Shown: positions 18,083 to 26,364 of the stretch, piece after piece
How the letters are laid out: every line of letters starts with the position of its first letter
Numbering within the stretch: the stretch's first letter is position 1
DNA from: Chitinophaga hostae
GTDB taxonomy: Bacteria; Bacteroidota; Bacteroidia; Chitinophagales; Chitinophagaceae
DNA: 64,000 bases
Reading direction: 5' to 3'
Assembly: GCF_018224885.1 (NCBI RefSeq)
Contig: NZ_JAGTXB010000006.1
Location: forward strand, 310,001 to 374,000
Translations under genes and position numbers: made by a program
Notes under the pieces: generated by a model
Seen by the model: the letters and a program-made list of their open reading frames with translations, nothing else
Told to the model about the DNA's origin: nothing
The model's database searches: none

Positions 18083-18183
18083 AAGGCTGAAGGCATAAAG
18101 CAAAAAGCTATTAAAGCGGATGATAGCTGACATGATGTAATCATCCGCTTTAATAGCTTTTTGCTTTATGTCTTCGGCCTTTG
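18083..18183 (+). repeat. AAGC-unit palindrome between the two EnvC-like genes
   Basis: Left arm AAGGCTGAAGGCATAAAGC continuing to GCGGATGAT, mirrored by ATCATCCGCTTTAATAGC to CGGCCTTT. About 41-nt arms differ at only two positions, both wobble-compatible on the + strand. The arm is made of about 7-nt units ending in GC. It starts 12 nt after the first EnvC stop and ends 17 nt before the ATG at 18201. Confidence 0.85.
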
Positions 18184-18205
18184 GCGGGCTTACTAACCAA
18201 ATGCA

Positions 18206-18213
18206 TTTTTTTT
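18206..18213 (+). promoter_or_regulatory. Homopolymer T8 tract at the second EnvC start
   Basis: Eight consecutive T separate the ATG at 18201 from the open frame. One additional T would join them in frame, so the tract could allow transcriptional slippage or phase variation, or reflect an assembly error. See the gene at 18212. Confidence 0.55.
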
Positions 18214-19585
18214 GAGAAAGTTGATCCCTCTTTTGATGGCGCTATGGCTATTGCCTGCACTGTTGTATGCACAGCGGGGCAATAAATCTTCGCGCGCGGC
18301 ACTGGAAAACCGCAAACAAATGCTGTTAAAGGAAATTGAAGAAGCAACCAGGACCCTGCAGCAAACCAAGAAATCGACCCGCCAGAACCTCAGCCTGCAA
18401 CGGGAATTGCAGGCAAAGATTGCCAGTCGCAATGCCCAGATCGTAAGTATTAATAAAGAAATCAGCGTCATAGAAGGAGACATCAGTCACACTAACGACA
18501 ACGTACAAACGTTGGAGAAGGAAGTAGATTCTCTGAGGGCCCGGTATGCACAGTTAGTGGTATACGCCTATAAAACGAGGGACTCTTATGATGTGCTGAG
18601 TTTCTTTTTTTCGTCGACCAGCTTTAACGATGCCATCCGTCGTTATCAATACCTGCAGCAATACCGGGAAAACAGGCGGAAACAGGCCGAAAATTTATTG
18701 TCGACCAAAGCGCTGCTGGGCCAGAAACTGGTAGCATTACAGGAACAGCGTGCAGAAAAGGCGGGAGCATTATATACCGAACAACGGCAGCGCGGAACGC
18801 TGATAGCAGATAAAAAAGAAACAGATCAAACTATTGCGCAGCTGAAAGACCAGGAGCAGGAGTTACAGCAGCGTATCAATAAAAGCAAGGCCGAAGCCAG
18901 GCAGGTAGATCAGGCCATCCAGGAGGCTATCCGCCGGGAAATAGCTGCTGCCCAGAAGAAGGCGGCAGCACAGGCCCTGGCCCGGAAAAAGGCCGCAGAC
19001 GCCAAACGCCGGGAACTGGCAGCCGCCCGCAGGAAGGCCGCCCTGGAGGCCGCGAGGAAAGCGCATAAAAAGCCTCCTGCAAAACCAGTGGAGGAAGAGA
19101 AAGAAGAAGATGATGCGCCGGTGGCGAAAGCTTCCAGCGAAGACGTATTGGTGGCTACTCCGGAAGCATTATCGCTGTCGCGCGATTTTGAATCCAACCG
19201 TGGCCGGTTGCCATGGCCGGTAGATGCGGGCAGGATTACCGGCCATTTCGGCGCCGGAAGAGTAGGCAAAATCGAAGTGGATCATAATGGCGTTATCATA
19301 GCTACTGCCAGAGGCGCCGCCGTGAAAGCCATTTTCGATGGGGAAGTTATTATGGTGTTTATGGTACCAGGCGCAGGGTATATGGTTACCCTACGCCATG
19401 GAAAATATTTTACCAACTATGTGAGATTACTGGATATACGCGTCAGCAAAGGCGCTGCCGTGAAACGTGGTCAAACATTAGGGGTAGCTGCTTCCGGAGC
19501 AGGTAGTAATGCTGGTGAAATAGAATTACAGATCTACCGGAATATGGTGAAACAGAATCCTGAAAGATGGATCCGCGCCCGTTAA
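18212..19585 (+). CDS. EnvC-like coiled-coil protein, paralogue 2, with T8 tract at its start
   Basis: 457 residues if translation begins at TTG 18212. It has the same layout as its neighbour: signal peptide ending at LLYAQ, coiled coil to about residue 240, Ala/Lys-rich helix, LytM domain from about residue 327 (GRLPWPVDAGRITGHFG) ending in ELQIYRN, so catalytic ligands are again missing. The odd point is the start. An ATG at 18201 is followed by CA and eight T, and it hits TGA after four codons. Nine T would put it in frame and give MHFFLRKLIPLL, which aligns with the start of paralogue 1. Either TTG is used, or slippage or a length variant sets expression. The stop overlaps the convergent bshA stop by 4 nt. 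Confidence 0.85.
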   Translation: MRKLIPLLMALWLLPALLYAQRGNKSSRAALENRKQMLLKEIEEATRTLQQTKKSTRQNLSLQRELQAKIASRNAQIVSINKEISVIEGDISHTNDNVQTLEKEVDSLRARYAQLVVYAYKTRDSYDVLSFFFSSTSFNDAIRRYQYLQQYRENRRKQAENLLSTKALLGQKLVALQEQRAEKAGALYTEQRQRGTLIADKKETDQTIAQLKDQEQELQQRINKSKAEARQVDQAIQEAIRREIAAAQKKAAAQALARKKAADAKRRELAAARRKAALEAARKAHKKPPAKPVEEEKEEDDAPVAKASSEDVLVATPEALSLSRDFESNRGRLPWPVDAGRITGHFGAGRVGKIEVDHNGVIIATARGAAVKAIFDGEVIMVFMVPGAGYMVTLRHGKYFTNYVRLLDIRVSKGAAVKRGQTLGVAASGAGSNAGEIELQIYRNMVKQNPERWIRAR

Positions 19586-20721
19586 AGCAACTGTACCTGT
19601 TTGAGTAATACTTCTTCATATAAAGCCTCGTATTGAGGAATGATATTGTCGATATGGAAACGTTGCGCCTGTTCCCACGCGCCTTTCCGTATCTGTGCCA
19701 GCAGTGTTTCATCTTTCAGCAACCGGATGGCCTGTTCAGCCATACCTGCTACATCGCCCACATTGCTCATAAAGCCGGTTTGACCAGGTATATTGATTTC
19801 AGGTAAACCTCCTGCATTGGAAGATATTACCGGTACCTGCGCCGCCATTGCTTCCAGTGCGGCCAAACCAAAACTCTCGTATTCTGATGGCAGCAAAAAC
19901 AGGTCGCTGATAGACATTACATCTTCCAGTTGCTCCTGCTTACCCACAAATCTTACATCTTCACAAATGCCCAATTCCCGGCAAAGGCATTCGATAGAAG
20001 GCCTGTCCGGACCATCGCCAACCAGCAACAACTTGGCAGGGAGCTCCTTGCGTACTGCTGCAAACACCTTCACTACATCAGGTACACGTTTCACCTTACG
20101 GAAGTTGGAAACGTGGAGCAGGATCTTTTCTCCGTTGGGAGCAATGGCCTGTCTGAAGTGAGGGAGGTCCCGGCGACTGAAGCGCTGTGTATCCACAAAG
20201 TTGTAGATCACAGATATATCTTTTTCTATCGGGAAGGATTTATAAGTTTCATCCCGCAGGTTTTCAGATACAGCAGTGATAGCGTCTGATTCATTGATGG
20301 AAAAGGTAACTACCGGTTCGTAGGTTTTATCCTTACCAACCAGGGTGATATCAGTACCGTGTAATGTGGTAATAAAGGGAACGGTTCTGCCATGTTTTTT
20401 CACAATCTGCTTGGCCATATATGCAGTAGATGCATGCGGGATAGCGTAGTGCACATGTAATAGGTCCAGTTTCTGGTTAATGATCACATCCACCATGGTG
20501 CTGCTGAGGGCCGACTCATAAGGAGGGAAATCAAAAAGCGGATATGTTGGAACCTGTACTTCGTGATAATATATATTAGCGTGAAACGCGTTAAGCCTTA
20601 CCGGCTGTTGATATGTAATAAAGTGGACCATATGGCCTTTGTCTGCCAGGGCCTTGCCCAGTTCAGTGGCCAGTACCCCGCTACCACCGTAGGTAGGGTA
20701 ACATACTATTCCTATGCGCAT
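19582..20721 (-). CDS. bshA: N-acetyl-alpha-D-glucosaminyl L-malate synthase BshA
   Basis: 379 residues from the ATG at 20721, which begins MRIGIVCYPTYGGSGVLATELG, the typical BshA N-terminus. An in-frame Met eight codons upstream is less likely. It is a GT-B glycosyltransferase (GT4) that joins UDP-GlcNAc and L-malate in the first step of bacillithiol synthesis. The acceptor-side motif HGTDITLVG and the sugar-nucleotide region (VGDGPDRPSIE, LPSEYESFGLAALEAMA) are present. Bacillithiol is the low-molecular-weight thiol of many Bacteroidota and Firmicutes. Single gene; its stop overlaps the convergent EnvC-like gene. Confidence 0.95.
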   Translation of the reverse strand: MRIGIVCYPTYGGSGVLATELGKALADKGHMVHFITYQQPVRLNAFHANIYYHEVQVPTYPLFDFPPYESALSSTMVDVIINQKLDLLHVHYAIPHASTAYMAKQIVKKHGRTVPFITTLHGTDITLVGKDKTYEPVVTFSINESDAITAVSENLRDETYKSFPIEKDISVIYNFVDTQRFSRRDLPHFRQAIAPNGEKILLHVSNFRKVKRVPDVVKVFAAVRKELPAKLLLVGDGPDRPSIECLCRELGICEDVRFVGKQEQLEDVMSISDLFLLPSEYESFGLAALEAMAAQVPVISSNAGGLPEINIPGQTGFMSNVGDVAGMAEQAIRLLKDETLLAQIRKGAWEQAQRFHIDNIIPQYEALYEEVLLKQVQLL

Positions 20722-20742
20722 GAGTTCTTTTTTTGCATTCTG

Positions 20743-20750
20743 CAAAGGTA
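20743..20750 (-). promoter_or_regulatory. -7 box TACCTTTG upstream of bshA
   Basis: On the minus strand TACCTTTG matches TAnnTTTG and ends 21 nt before the bshA ATG. No clear -33 element. Confidence 0.5.
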
Positions 20751-20768
20751 CTAAAAAGCAGAAAGGTT

Positions 20769-20890
20769 AAAGCATATAACAAAAAGCCGCCAGCCAGGGG
20801 AGGTAACACGAACGAATATATATTTTATACATATTACTGCCTGGGCGTCTGTATGTCGTCTGCTGCTCCCTGCTTTTTGCTTTATGCTTT
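20769..20890 (+). repeat. Partial AAGC-unit palindrome between bshA and the M28 gene
   Basis: AAAGCATATAACAAAAAGC (20769-20787) pairs with GCTTTTTGCTTTATGCTTT (20872-20890) with two mismatches. The inner part pairs only weakly. Its right arm resembles the palindrome at 18083, so it may be a decayed member of that family. Confidence 0.6.
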
Positions 20891-20937
20891 CTCCCTTCGG
20901 CTTTTTTAGTAGTTTTAACCATAAATTAACCTGCTTC

Positions 20938-22311
20938 ATGAAAAAGTTTATAGTGCCAATTTTAGTAGCCTGTTCGCTGCCGGCCTTCGCAGTGGCGCAG
21001 GAGGGGGATTCTGCAACACTGAGAAAATTAGCTGACGAAGTATTAACCCATAGTACCGCTTATGAGAACCTGCGCGTACTGACCAAACAAATCGGCGGTC
21101 GCCTGGCGGGGTCACCGCAAATGCCGAAGGCTGAGCAATGGGGGGTAAAAGCCCTGAAAGCTGCCGGAGCAGACACGGTATACCTGCAGGAGTGTATGGT
21201 GCCGCACTGGGTAAGAGGAGCCAAGGAAGAAGCCCGTATTATCTCTAAACGTCGTGATTTCATACCACCTTTAAATATCCTCGCGCTGGGCAACTCTGTA
21301 GGGAGCGGTCCCGATGGCGTAACCGCGGAGGTATTGGAAGTAGCTTCTTTTGATGAACTGGAAGCAAAGAAAGACCAGGTAAAAGGAAAGATCGTTTTTT
21401 ATAATCATCGCTTTATTCCTACCAATATAAAAACTTTTCATTCATACGGCGAAGCCGTGATGTATCGCGGTCAGGGCGCCAGCAGGGCTGCCAAATATGG
21501 CGCGGTGGCAGTGATCGTGCGCTCTATGTCGCATGGCGCCAATAACTTCCCGCATACCGGCGCTATGCGGTACGACAGTGCTTACCCCCTGATACCGGCG
21601 GTGGCCATCGGTCTGGAAGATGCGGATCGCCTGAGCCTCCGGATCAAAGATGATACAGATGCCAAGGTATTTCTGCGCACCAATTGTGAAATGAAGAAAG
21701 ATACTATTGGCTATAATGTGATCGGGGAGCTGAGAGGCAGTAAGTACCCCGACCAGTACATAACAGTAGGTGGTCATCTCGATTCCTGGGACGTGGCAGA
21801 AGGCGCGCATGATGACGGCGCTGGTTGCGTACAATCTATTGAGGTGTTACGCTCTTTTAAAGCACAGGGAATCAGACCGGCGCATACGCTGAGAGTGGTA
21901 TTGTTTGCCAATGAAGAAAACGGCACGCGTGGAGGTACCCAATACGCAGCTGTAGCCAAAGCCCGGAACGAAAAACACATTTTCGCCCTGGAAAGTGATG
22001 CCGGCGGGTTCACCCCCCGCGGTTTTTCCACTACCGTGCCCGCTGCAATGAAAGCAAAGATCGTAAGCTGGAAACCGTTGTTTGAACCTTATGGCATCAA
22101 TGATTTCGAAGAGCCGGGAGGCGGAACAGATGTAGGACAATTGAATGCCGCCATTGGTACGCCTATGGCTGAACTTTATCCTGATTCACAGCGTTATTTT
22201 GACATTCACCATGCAGCCAATGATGTTTTTGAAGCAGTGAATAAAAGAGAATTAGAATTGGGTGCTTTTGGTATGGCAGGTTTGATTTATCTTGTAGATC
22301 TGAATTTCTGA
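20938..22311 (+). CDS. M28 family zinc aminopeptidase, secreted
   Basis: 457 residues from the ATG at 20938, giving a signal peptide ending at FAVAQ. An upstream in-frame ATG at 20884 would add 18 residues before it. A protease-associated (PA) region lies near residues 120-230, inserted before the catalytic domain. Zinc ligands of M28 are visible in GGHLDSWD (His and first Asp region), AHDDGAG (bridging Asp), NEENGTRGG (Glu pair), ESDAGG (Asp) and HHAAND (last His). It should release N-terminal amino acids from peptides in the periplasm or outside. A small membrane protein follows after 23 nt. Confidence 0.92.
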   Translation: MKKFIVPILVACSLPAFAVAQEGDSATLRKLADEVLTHSTAYENLRVLTKQIGGRLAGSPQMPKAEQWGVKALKAAGADTVYLQECMVPHWVRGAKEEARIISKRRDFIPPLNILALGNSVGSGPDGVTAEVLEVASFDELEAKKDQVKGKIVFYNHRFIPTNIKTFHSYGEAVMYRGQGASRAAKYGAVAVIVRSMSHGANNFPHTGAMRYDSAYPLIPAVAIGLEDADRLSLRIKDDTDAKVFLRTNCEMKKDTIGYNVIGELRGSKYPDQYITVGGHLDSWDVAEGAHDDGAGCVQSIEVLRSFKAQGIRPAHTLRVVLFANEENGTRGGTQYAAVAKARNEKHIFALESDAGGFTPRGFSTTVPAAMKAKIVSWKPLFEPYGINDFEEPGGGTDVGQLNAAIGTPMAELYPDSQRYFDIHHAANDVFEAVNKRELELGAFGMAGLIYLVDLNF

Positions 22312-22334
22312 TTAACTATCACTAAAAGATCCTT

Positions 22335-22724
22335 ATGGGTAAGTTTGTCTTTATCGTTGTAAGTATTATCATACTGGTACTGGGAGGCATATTCTTCTAC
22401 AAATATTATTTTGTTTTTGGACAGGGTGTAAAGGCAGGTGAGCTGAATTATTTTGTGCAGAAGGGATATGTCTTTAAAACCTATGAAGGCAAATTGATAC
22501 AGGCAGGTTACCGGGGTAAGGTGGCCGGCACCATCCAGTCAAATGAATTCCAGTTTTCCGTGAGCAGCGAGCGTATTGCCCAGCAATTGATGACTGCCAG
22601 CGGTAAAGTTGTAGAACTGCATTATAAAGAATACCTGGGAGCCATTCCCTGGAGAGGATATAGTCCATTTATTGTGGATAGCATTATTTCCATCACAAAT
22701 CCTAATAGCCAAGGGGTGCCGTGA
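22335..22724 (+). CDS. Small membrane-anchored protein of unknown function
   Basis: 129 residues. One N-terminal membrane segment (residues 3-22, FVFIVVSIIILVLGGIFFY) is followed by a soluble beta-rich domain with GYRGKVAGTIQSNEFQFSVS and ELHYKEYLGAIPWRGYSPF. It has the look of a conserved Bacteroidota protein that is sometimes mislabelled as a dehydrogenase, but it is far too short and has no nucleotide-binding motif. It lies 23 nt after the M28 peptidase and is probably cotranscribed. Function unknown. Confidence 0.75.
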   Translation: MGKFVFIVVSIIILVLGGIFFYKYYFVFGQGVKAGELNYFVQKGYVFKTYEGKLIQAGYRGKVAGTIQSNEFQFSVSSERIAQQLMTASGKVVELHYKEYLGAIPWRGYSPFIVDSIISITNPNSQGVP

Positions 22725-22727
22725 ACC

Positions 22728-22832
22728 AGCTTTTAGCTTTTAGCTATTAGCTGTTAGCAAATGCAGCGAATACTACCATAACATAATCTTCTCTGCATTT
22801 GCTAACAGCTAAAAGCTAATGGCTAGCAGCTA
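22728..22832 (+). repeat. nnnnAGC-unit palindrome overlapping a gene 3' end
   Basis: The left arm reads AGCTTTTAGCTATTAGC then TGTTAGCAAATGCAG. The right arm is CTGCATTTGCTAACAGC then TAAAAGCTAATGGCTAGC. The inner 20 nt pair perfectly, the outer units pair in a shifted register. The right arm covers the last codons and stop of the methylase gene on the minus strand. Confidence 0.8.
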
Positions 22833-23526
22833 TTAAAAATATCGCCGGCCTTTTATGCAAATCCGGTACCTGTTGTTTCCACTCTTTCACCGTCTTTGTT
22901 TTAATGTATTCAGTCGGTGCTGTAAGGTCGGCCGCCACGCAAATTTTCGTATGGTCCTTACAGTTATCAAGTATATCTTTCATCAGCTGGTTATTGCGGT
23001 AAGGCGTTTCTATAAAAAGTTGTGTTTGATTTTTCCTGGCCGATTCCTGTTCCAGCTCCCTGATCATTTTTGTTCTTTCCGGCGGTTTGATAGGCAGGTA
23101 CCCTATAAACTGGAAATGCTGACCATTCATACCGGAGCCCATGAGGGCCAGCAATATGGAATTGGGGCCTATCATCGGGATTACCCTGGCGTTGACGCTG
23201 TGCGCCACCTGTACAATGAGGTTGCCGGGATCTGCAATAGCAGGACATCCGGCTTCACTCAATACCCCGATATCTTTTCCTTCCAGTAAAAGTTTTTTGG
23301 CAAGTGCGAGGTCCGGGGGCTGATTTTCATTCATGATCAGCAACTGCAGCGCGTCAATATCGATATTCCTGTCGAGCGCCTTTAAATAGCGGCGGGCAGT
23401 GCGTTCATTTTCTACATAAAAAACAGAAAGCTGCTGTACAATATTGGTAATATATGCAGGAATGCTGAATAAGGCATCGGCGCTCAGCACTGTTGGAACA
23501 AGGTACACTTTGCCCGGAGTATTCAT
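22816..23526 (-). CDS. RsmI-like tetrapyrrole-methylase-fold SAM methyltransferase
   Basis: 236 residues. The tetrapyrrole methylase fold is seen in VYLVPTVLS at the N-terminus, DIGVLSEAGCPAIADPG (the SAM-binding loop region), MIGPNSILLALMGSGM and FIETPYRNN. These match the RsmI family, which methylates the ribose of C1402 in 16S rRNA, but it is shorter than typical RsmI and lacks its C-terminal extension, so the target may differ. Its start overlaps the EI24 gene stop by one base (TAATG), so the two are coupled. The last six codons lie within an inverted repeat, which may have replaced the original end. Confidence 0.82.
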   Translation of the reverse strand: MNTPGKVYLVPTVLSADALFSIPAYITNIVQQLSVFYVENERTARRYLKALDRNIDIDALQLLIMNENQPPDLALAKKLLLEGKDIGVLSEAGCPAIADPGNLIVQVAHSVNARVIPMIGPNSILLALMGSGMNGQHFQFIGYLPIKPPERTKMIRELEQESARKNQTQLFIETPYRNNQLMKDILDNCKDHTKICVAADLTAPTEYIKTKTVKEWKQQVPDLHKRPAIFLIAASH

Positions 23527-24290
23527 TATTTCAGTCTTTTATTTTGTAAGTCAATAGTGGCAGCAATTACCGCGTAAGAAGGAGCCAGCATCCAGCCAAT
23601 TACCGGAATAAGCATAAACAGGTAAAACACCATTCCATTGCCAATGGCCATGCCACGGTGCTGACGGATAAAATTTATACTCTGCGACATATTCAACTTA
23701 TGCCGTTCGCAACTATAGTCCATCATGGAGAATCCATAAAAGTAAGATTCAATAAAGAAGCCCACCATTGGCGTCAGCCAGCCGATAACCGGGATAAAGG
23801 ATACCAGCAATAAGATCAGGATGGCAGCTGTCTGGTAAACGATATTACGGCACGACATCTTGATGCCACGAAGAATATCCTGACCCAGCTGCGACCAGCT
23901 GAAAGGAAAGTCTTTATGATCAAGAATGGCTTCTGTCTTCTCAGATAAATAAGAAAAAACAGGCGATGCTACAATGAGAAACAGGTATTTGAAGTAGGAA
24001 AAGTACCAGAACACAAATACGATCCGGACAGAAAACGCTACGAGAATAAACAGAAAACTTATCCAGCTGCTTTCCAGGTCCTGTACCCACTCCGTAATGT
24101 GCATCAGCCTGGTCAGGTACTCCACAAAATAACCGGAATAGCCCCACACAAAGTAAAAACCCGTGAAAAATAACAGGCAGTAAATAATGCCTGGTATTAG
24201 TATCCATTTCCACAACTTATGCTGCAATATGAACTGGTGGGCTTTTCCGTAAGACTGAACAGCCGACAGTACTTCTCTGAATGAAAACAA
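23526..24290 (-). CDS. EI24/CysZ-like multipass membrane protein
   Basis: 254 residues with a TTG start at 24290. No in-frame ATG lies between the upstream stop codon and the first membrane segment, and the next Met is beyond residue 60. Several hydrophobic segments (about residues 29-50, 77-100, 155-185, 220-245) and the pattern SFIPVIGWLTPMVGFFIESYFYGFSMMDY match the EI24 domain family, which includes the sulfate transporter CysZ. No sulfate genes are nearby, so the substrate is open. It is coupled to the downstream methylase gene. Confidence 0.8.
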   Translation of the reverse strand: MFSFREVLSAVQSYGKAHQFILQHKLWKWILIPGIIYCLLFFTGFYFVWGYSGYFVEYLTRLMHITEWVQDLESSWISFLFILVAFSVRIVFVFWYFSYFKYLFLIVASPVFSYLSEKTEAILDHKDFPFSWSQLGQDILRGIKMSCRNIVYQTAAILILLLVSFIPVIGWLTPMVGFFIESYFYGFSMMDYSCERHKLNMSQSINFIRQHRGMAIGNGMVFYLFMLIPVIGWMLAPSYAVIAATIDLQNKRLK

Positions 24291-24357
24291 CGCCTGAATA
24301 TTTTAGTGTGAATGTGTGTTTGTTCCCGGTTTTTATGAAAGAGCAACGAAACTAAGG

Positions 24358-24365
24358 CAAAAATA
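24358..24365 (-). promoter_or_regulatory. -7 box TATTTTTG upstream of the EI24 gene
   Basis: TATTTTTG on the minus strand matches TAnnTTTG and lies 67 nt before the TTG start. A second match, TACCTTTG, lies at 24418-24425 in the loop of the adjacent palindrome. Confidence 0.4.
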
Positions 24366-24376
24366 AGTATGAATGC

Positions 24377-24469
24377 CAATGATTTTAATGATTATCCCAT
24401 TTTGGGAAGATCATAGCAAAGGTACTGCTGCTATCATCTTCCCAAAATGGGATAATCGTTAAAATATTG
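24377..24469 (+). repeat. Near-perfect palindrome with TCCCATTTTGGGA arms
   Basis: About 42-nt arms (CAATGATTTTAATGATTATC onward and its mirror) differ at about four positions, around a 10-nt loop. Each arm contains CCCATTTTGGG, itself self-complementary. It lies between the PorP-like gene 3' end and the EI24 promoter region. Confidence 0.85.
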
Positions 24470-24481
24470 ATAATGTATGTC

Positions 24482-25495
24482 CTAGAAACGTGGACAGAGT
24501 GTTTTATACTTGTTGTTTTCGTTCCGGGTGTGGATATAGATCAGCGAGATCTCCATACCACCGCGGTAATGGGAGGCAGGGTTAAGTGTAGACACGTTGG
24601 TGTCGTAGGTGAGACCAATCTGGAATCCCTTAATTTCCAGTCCAACATAGGGTATGATCGCATCTTTTAAACGATACCAGCTACCCAGGTAAAAGGTAGT
24701 TGGGTTGTCGTCCATATCATTGAGCATGAATCCGTAAGCACCACCAAAGGTAAACTCGGATGCTGTACTTTGTTTCATATACAGGATGCTGGTGTGAAAC
24801 CGGTCTTTCCCGTTAACCGGAACAGATCCTCCGCCATGTACCGTCCAGCGGTAGCTGAGGCGGTTTTGGGTGAGATCCATAAAGGATTCTGTTGGTTGGG
24901 TAATATGATAATAAGAGGCGCCGAGGTAAATATTAGAGGATTCTCCGATCAGGCCATTGTATAAGATACCGACATTGGGATCGAAATAGGAAATCTTCGG
25001 ATTCACCAGCGTTTCGTTGCTGGGAATAGCCGGGTTATAGCCGTTGTTATCGATCTGATTTTCGAACTGCAATTTGGTATTATCCAGTCTTTTTTGCACA
25101 AATGTTCCTTGTAAACCAATGGCAAGCGTGTGGTTACCTTCCGGGTCAAGCCCTTTGTGATAGGCTGTGCTGAAGGATACATAGCTCGATGTGAGGGCGC
25201 CGCCGCCACTTCTGTCGTACATCGCCATCAATCCCACTCCCCATATATCTGTGTAGGAAATTACATTCTTTAAAATACCAAAATCAATCGCAGCGGTACC
25301 GGTTACAAAAGGTGTGGCAATGCTGCGCCATTGTGAGCGGTAGTTACCGGATAAGCGATAATCTCCCGAAAATAAGCCTGTATAAGCCGGATTCAGCGTA
25401 AGCGGTGATGCAAAAAACTGCGAAAAGTGCGGATCTTGCGCCCGCAACGGATTTAAATAAAGTAATATGGCTAGTAAAAGTAAAGCTCTTTTCAT
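24482..25495 (-). CDS. PorP/SprF family T9SS-associated outer membrane protein
   Basis: 337 residues from the ATG at 25495, giving a signal peptide ending at PLRAQ. An in-frame ATG 18 codons upstream would spoil the signal. The family hallmark DPHFSQFFASPLTLNPAYTG follows at once, then repeated beta strands of an outer membrane barrel. PorP/SprF proteins pair with T9SS cargo, often next to large adhesins or SprE-like genes. Here it stands alone, away from the gldJ-porU-porV locus, so its partner is not visible. A terminator-like hairpin of the upp gene lies upstream. Confidence 0.9.
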   Translation of the reverse strand: MKRALLLLAILLYLNPLRAQDPHFSQFFASPLTLNPAYTGLFSGDYRLSGNYRSQWRSIATPFVTGTAAIDFGILKNVISYTDIWGVGLMAMYDRSGGGALTSSYVSFSTAYHKGLDPEGNHTLAIGLQGTFVQKRLDNTKLQFENQIDNNGYNPAIPSNETLVNPKISYFDPNVGILYNGLIGESSNIYLGASYYHITQPTESFMDLTQNRLSYRWTVHGGGSVPVNGKDRFHTSILYMKQSTASEFTFGGAYGFMLNDMDDNPTTFYLGSWYRLKDAIIPYVGLEIKGFQIGLTYDTNVSTLNPASHYRGGMEISLIYIHTRNENNKYKTLCPRF

Positions 25496-25596
25496 ATTAA
25501 TAAAGCTTAAAGCATAGGGTATTATGCAATACCGGTGAAGGTACATCAATTAAATCATATCTCAAATTAAATCCATGTATAAAAAAAATAATGAAT

Positions 25597-25649
25597 AAAA
25601 AAAACGAATAGCAATATGATCTTCTTTAAAGATACAAACTGCTATTCGT
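25597..25649 (-). terminator. Intrinsic terminator after upp
   Basis: ACGAATAGCA (minus-strand reading) and TGCTATTCGT flank a 26-nt loop, followed on the minus strand by a run of seven T and more T-rich sequence. Confidence 0.75.
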
Positions 25650-25667
25650 AAAACGATATATTCAGTG

Positions 25668-26321
25668 TTATTGTTGTAATTTATTTCCAAATGCCAGATC
25701 ACCGGCATCGCCAAGGCCGGGTACTATATAGCCTTTGGCAGTTAACTCATCGTCAATATCTCCTGCCCAGATGGTAAGGCTTGACTTGGTATTACGGATA
25801 ACATATTCAATTCCAACGGTGCAGGCAATAGCAACCACTAGGTGGATATGGCTGGGTTTCCCGATTTCTTCCAGGTGCTCTATTGTTTTCACCAGGGAAG
25901 CGCCGGTAGCCAGCATGGGGTCGGAAAGAATCAGCACCTGTCCATCTATGGAAGGGGTACTAACATATTCCAGGCTGATGTCAAAAGAACCGTCGTGGTT
26001 GTGTTTGCGATAGGCCGATACAAACGCGTGGTCCGCTTTATCAAAGTAATGAAGCAACCCCTGATGCAATGCCAGTCCAGCTCTCAATATAGTAGCCAGT
26101 ACCGGTTGGGATTTCAATACGCTACAGGTAGCAATACCCATGGGGGTGGTTACTTCCTTGTCTTCGTAATCCAGCGTTTTGCTGATCTCGTAAGCTGCTA
26201 CTTCTCCCAGCCTTTCCATATTACGCCGAAAGCGCATACGGTCCTGCTGAATGTCCACATTTCTGATCTCGCTTAACCATTCTCCCACCAACGAATTGGT
26301 TTCACTTAAATTGATAATCAT
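25668..26321 (-). CDS. upp: Uracil phosphoribosyltransferase
   Basis: 217 residues, typical length. It makes UMP from uracil and PRPP in pyrimidine salvage. The PRPP-binding loop reads LILSDPMLATGASL, with ILRAGLALHQG (the conserved active-site loop) before it and GIEYVIRNTKSSLTIWAGDID with the C-terminal GLGDAGDLAFG, which contacts uracil, after it. Cytoplasmic, single gene with its own terminator. An adenine deaminase gene in the same window also serves base salvage, but the two are not linked. Confidence 0.96.
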   Translation of the reverse strand: MIINLSETNSLVGEWLSEIRNVDIQQDRMRFRRNMERLGEVAAYEISKTLDYEDKEVTTPMGIATCSVLKSQPVLATILRAGLALHQGLLHYFDKADHAFVSAYRKHNHDGSFDISLEYVSTPSIDGQVLILSDPMLATGASLVKTIEHLEEIGKPSHIHLVVAIACTVGIEYVIRNTKSSLTIWAGDIDDELTAKGYIVPGLGDAGDLAFGNKLQQ

Positions 26322-26364
26322 GAGCTATCCCTTTGAGGCCGCAAATTACCGAAAAATAGTGTAA

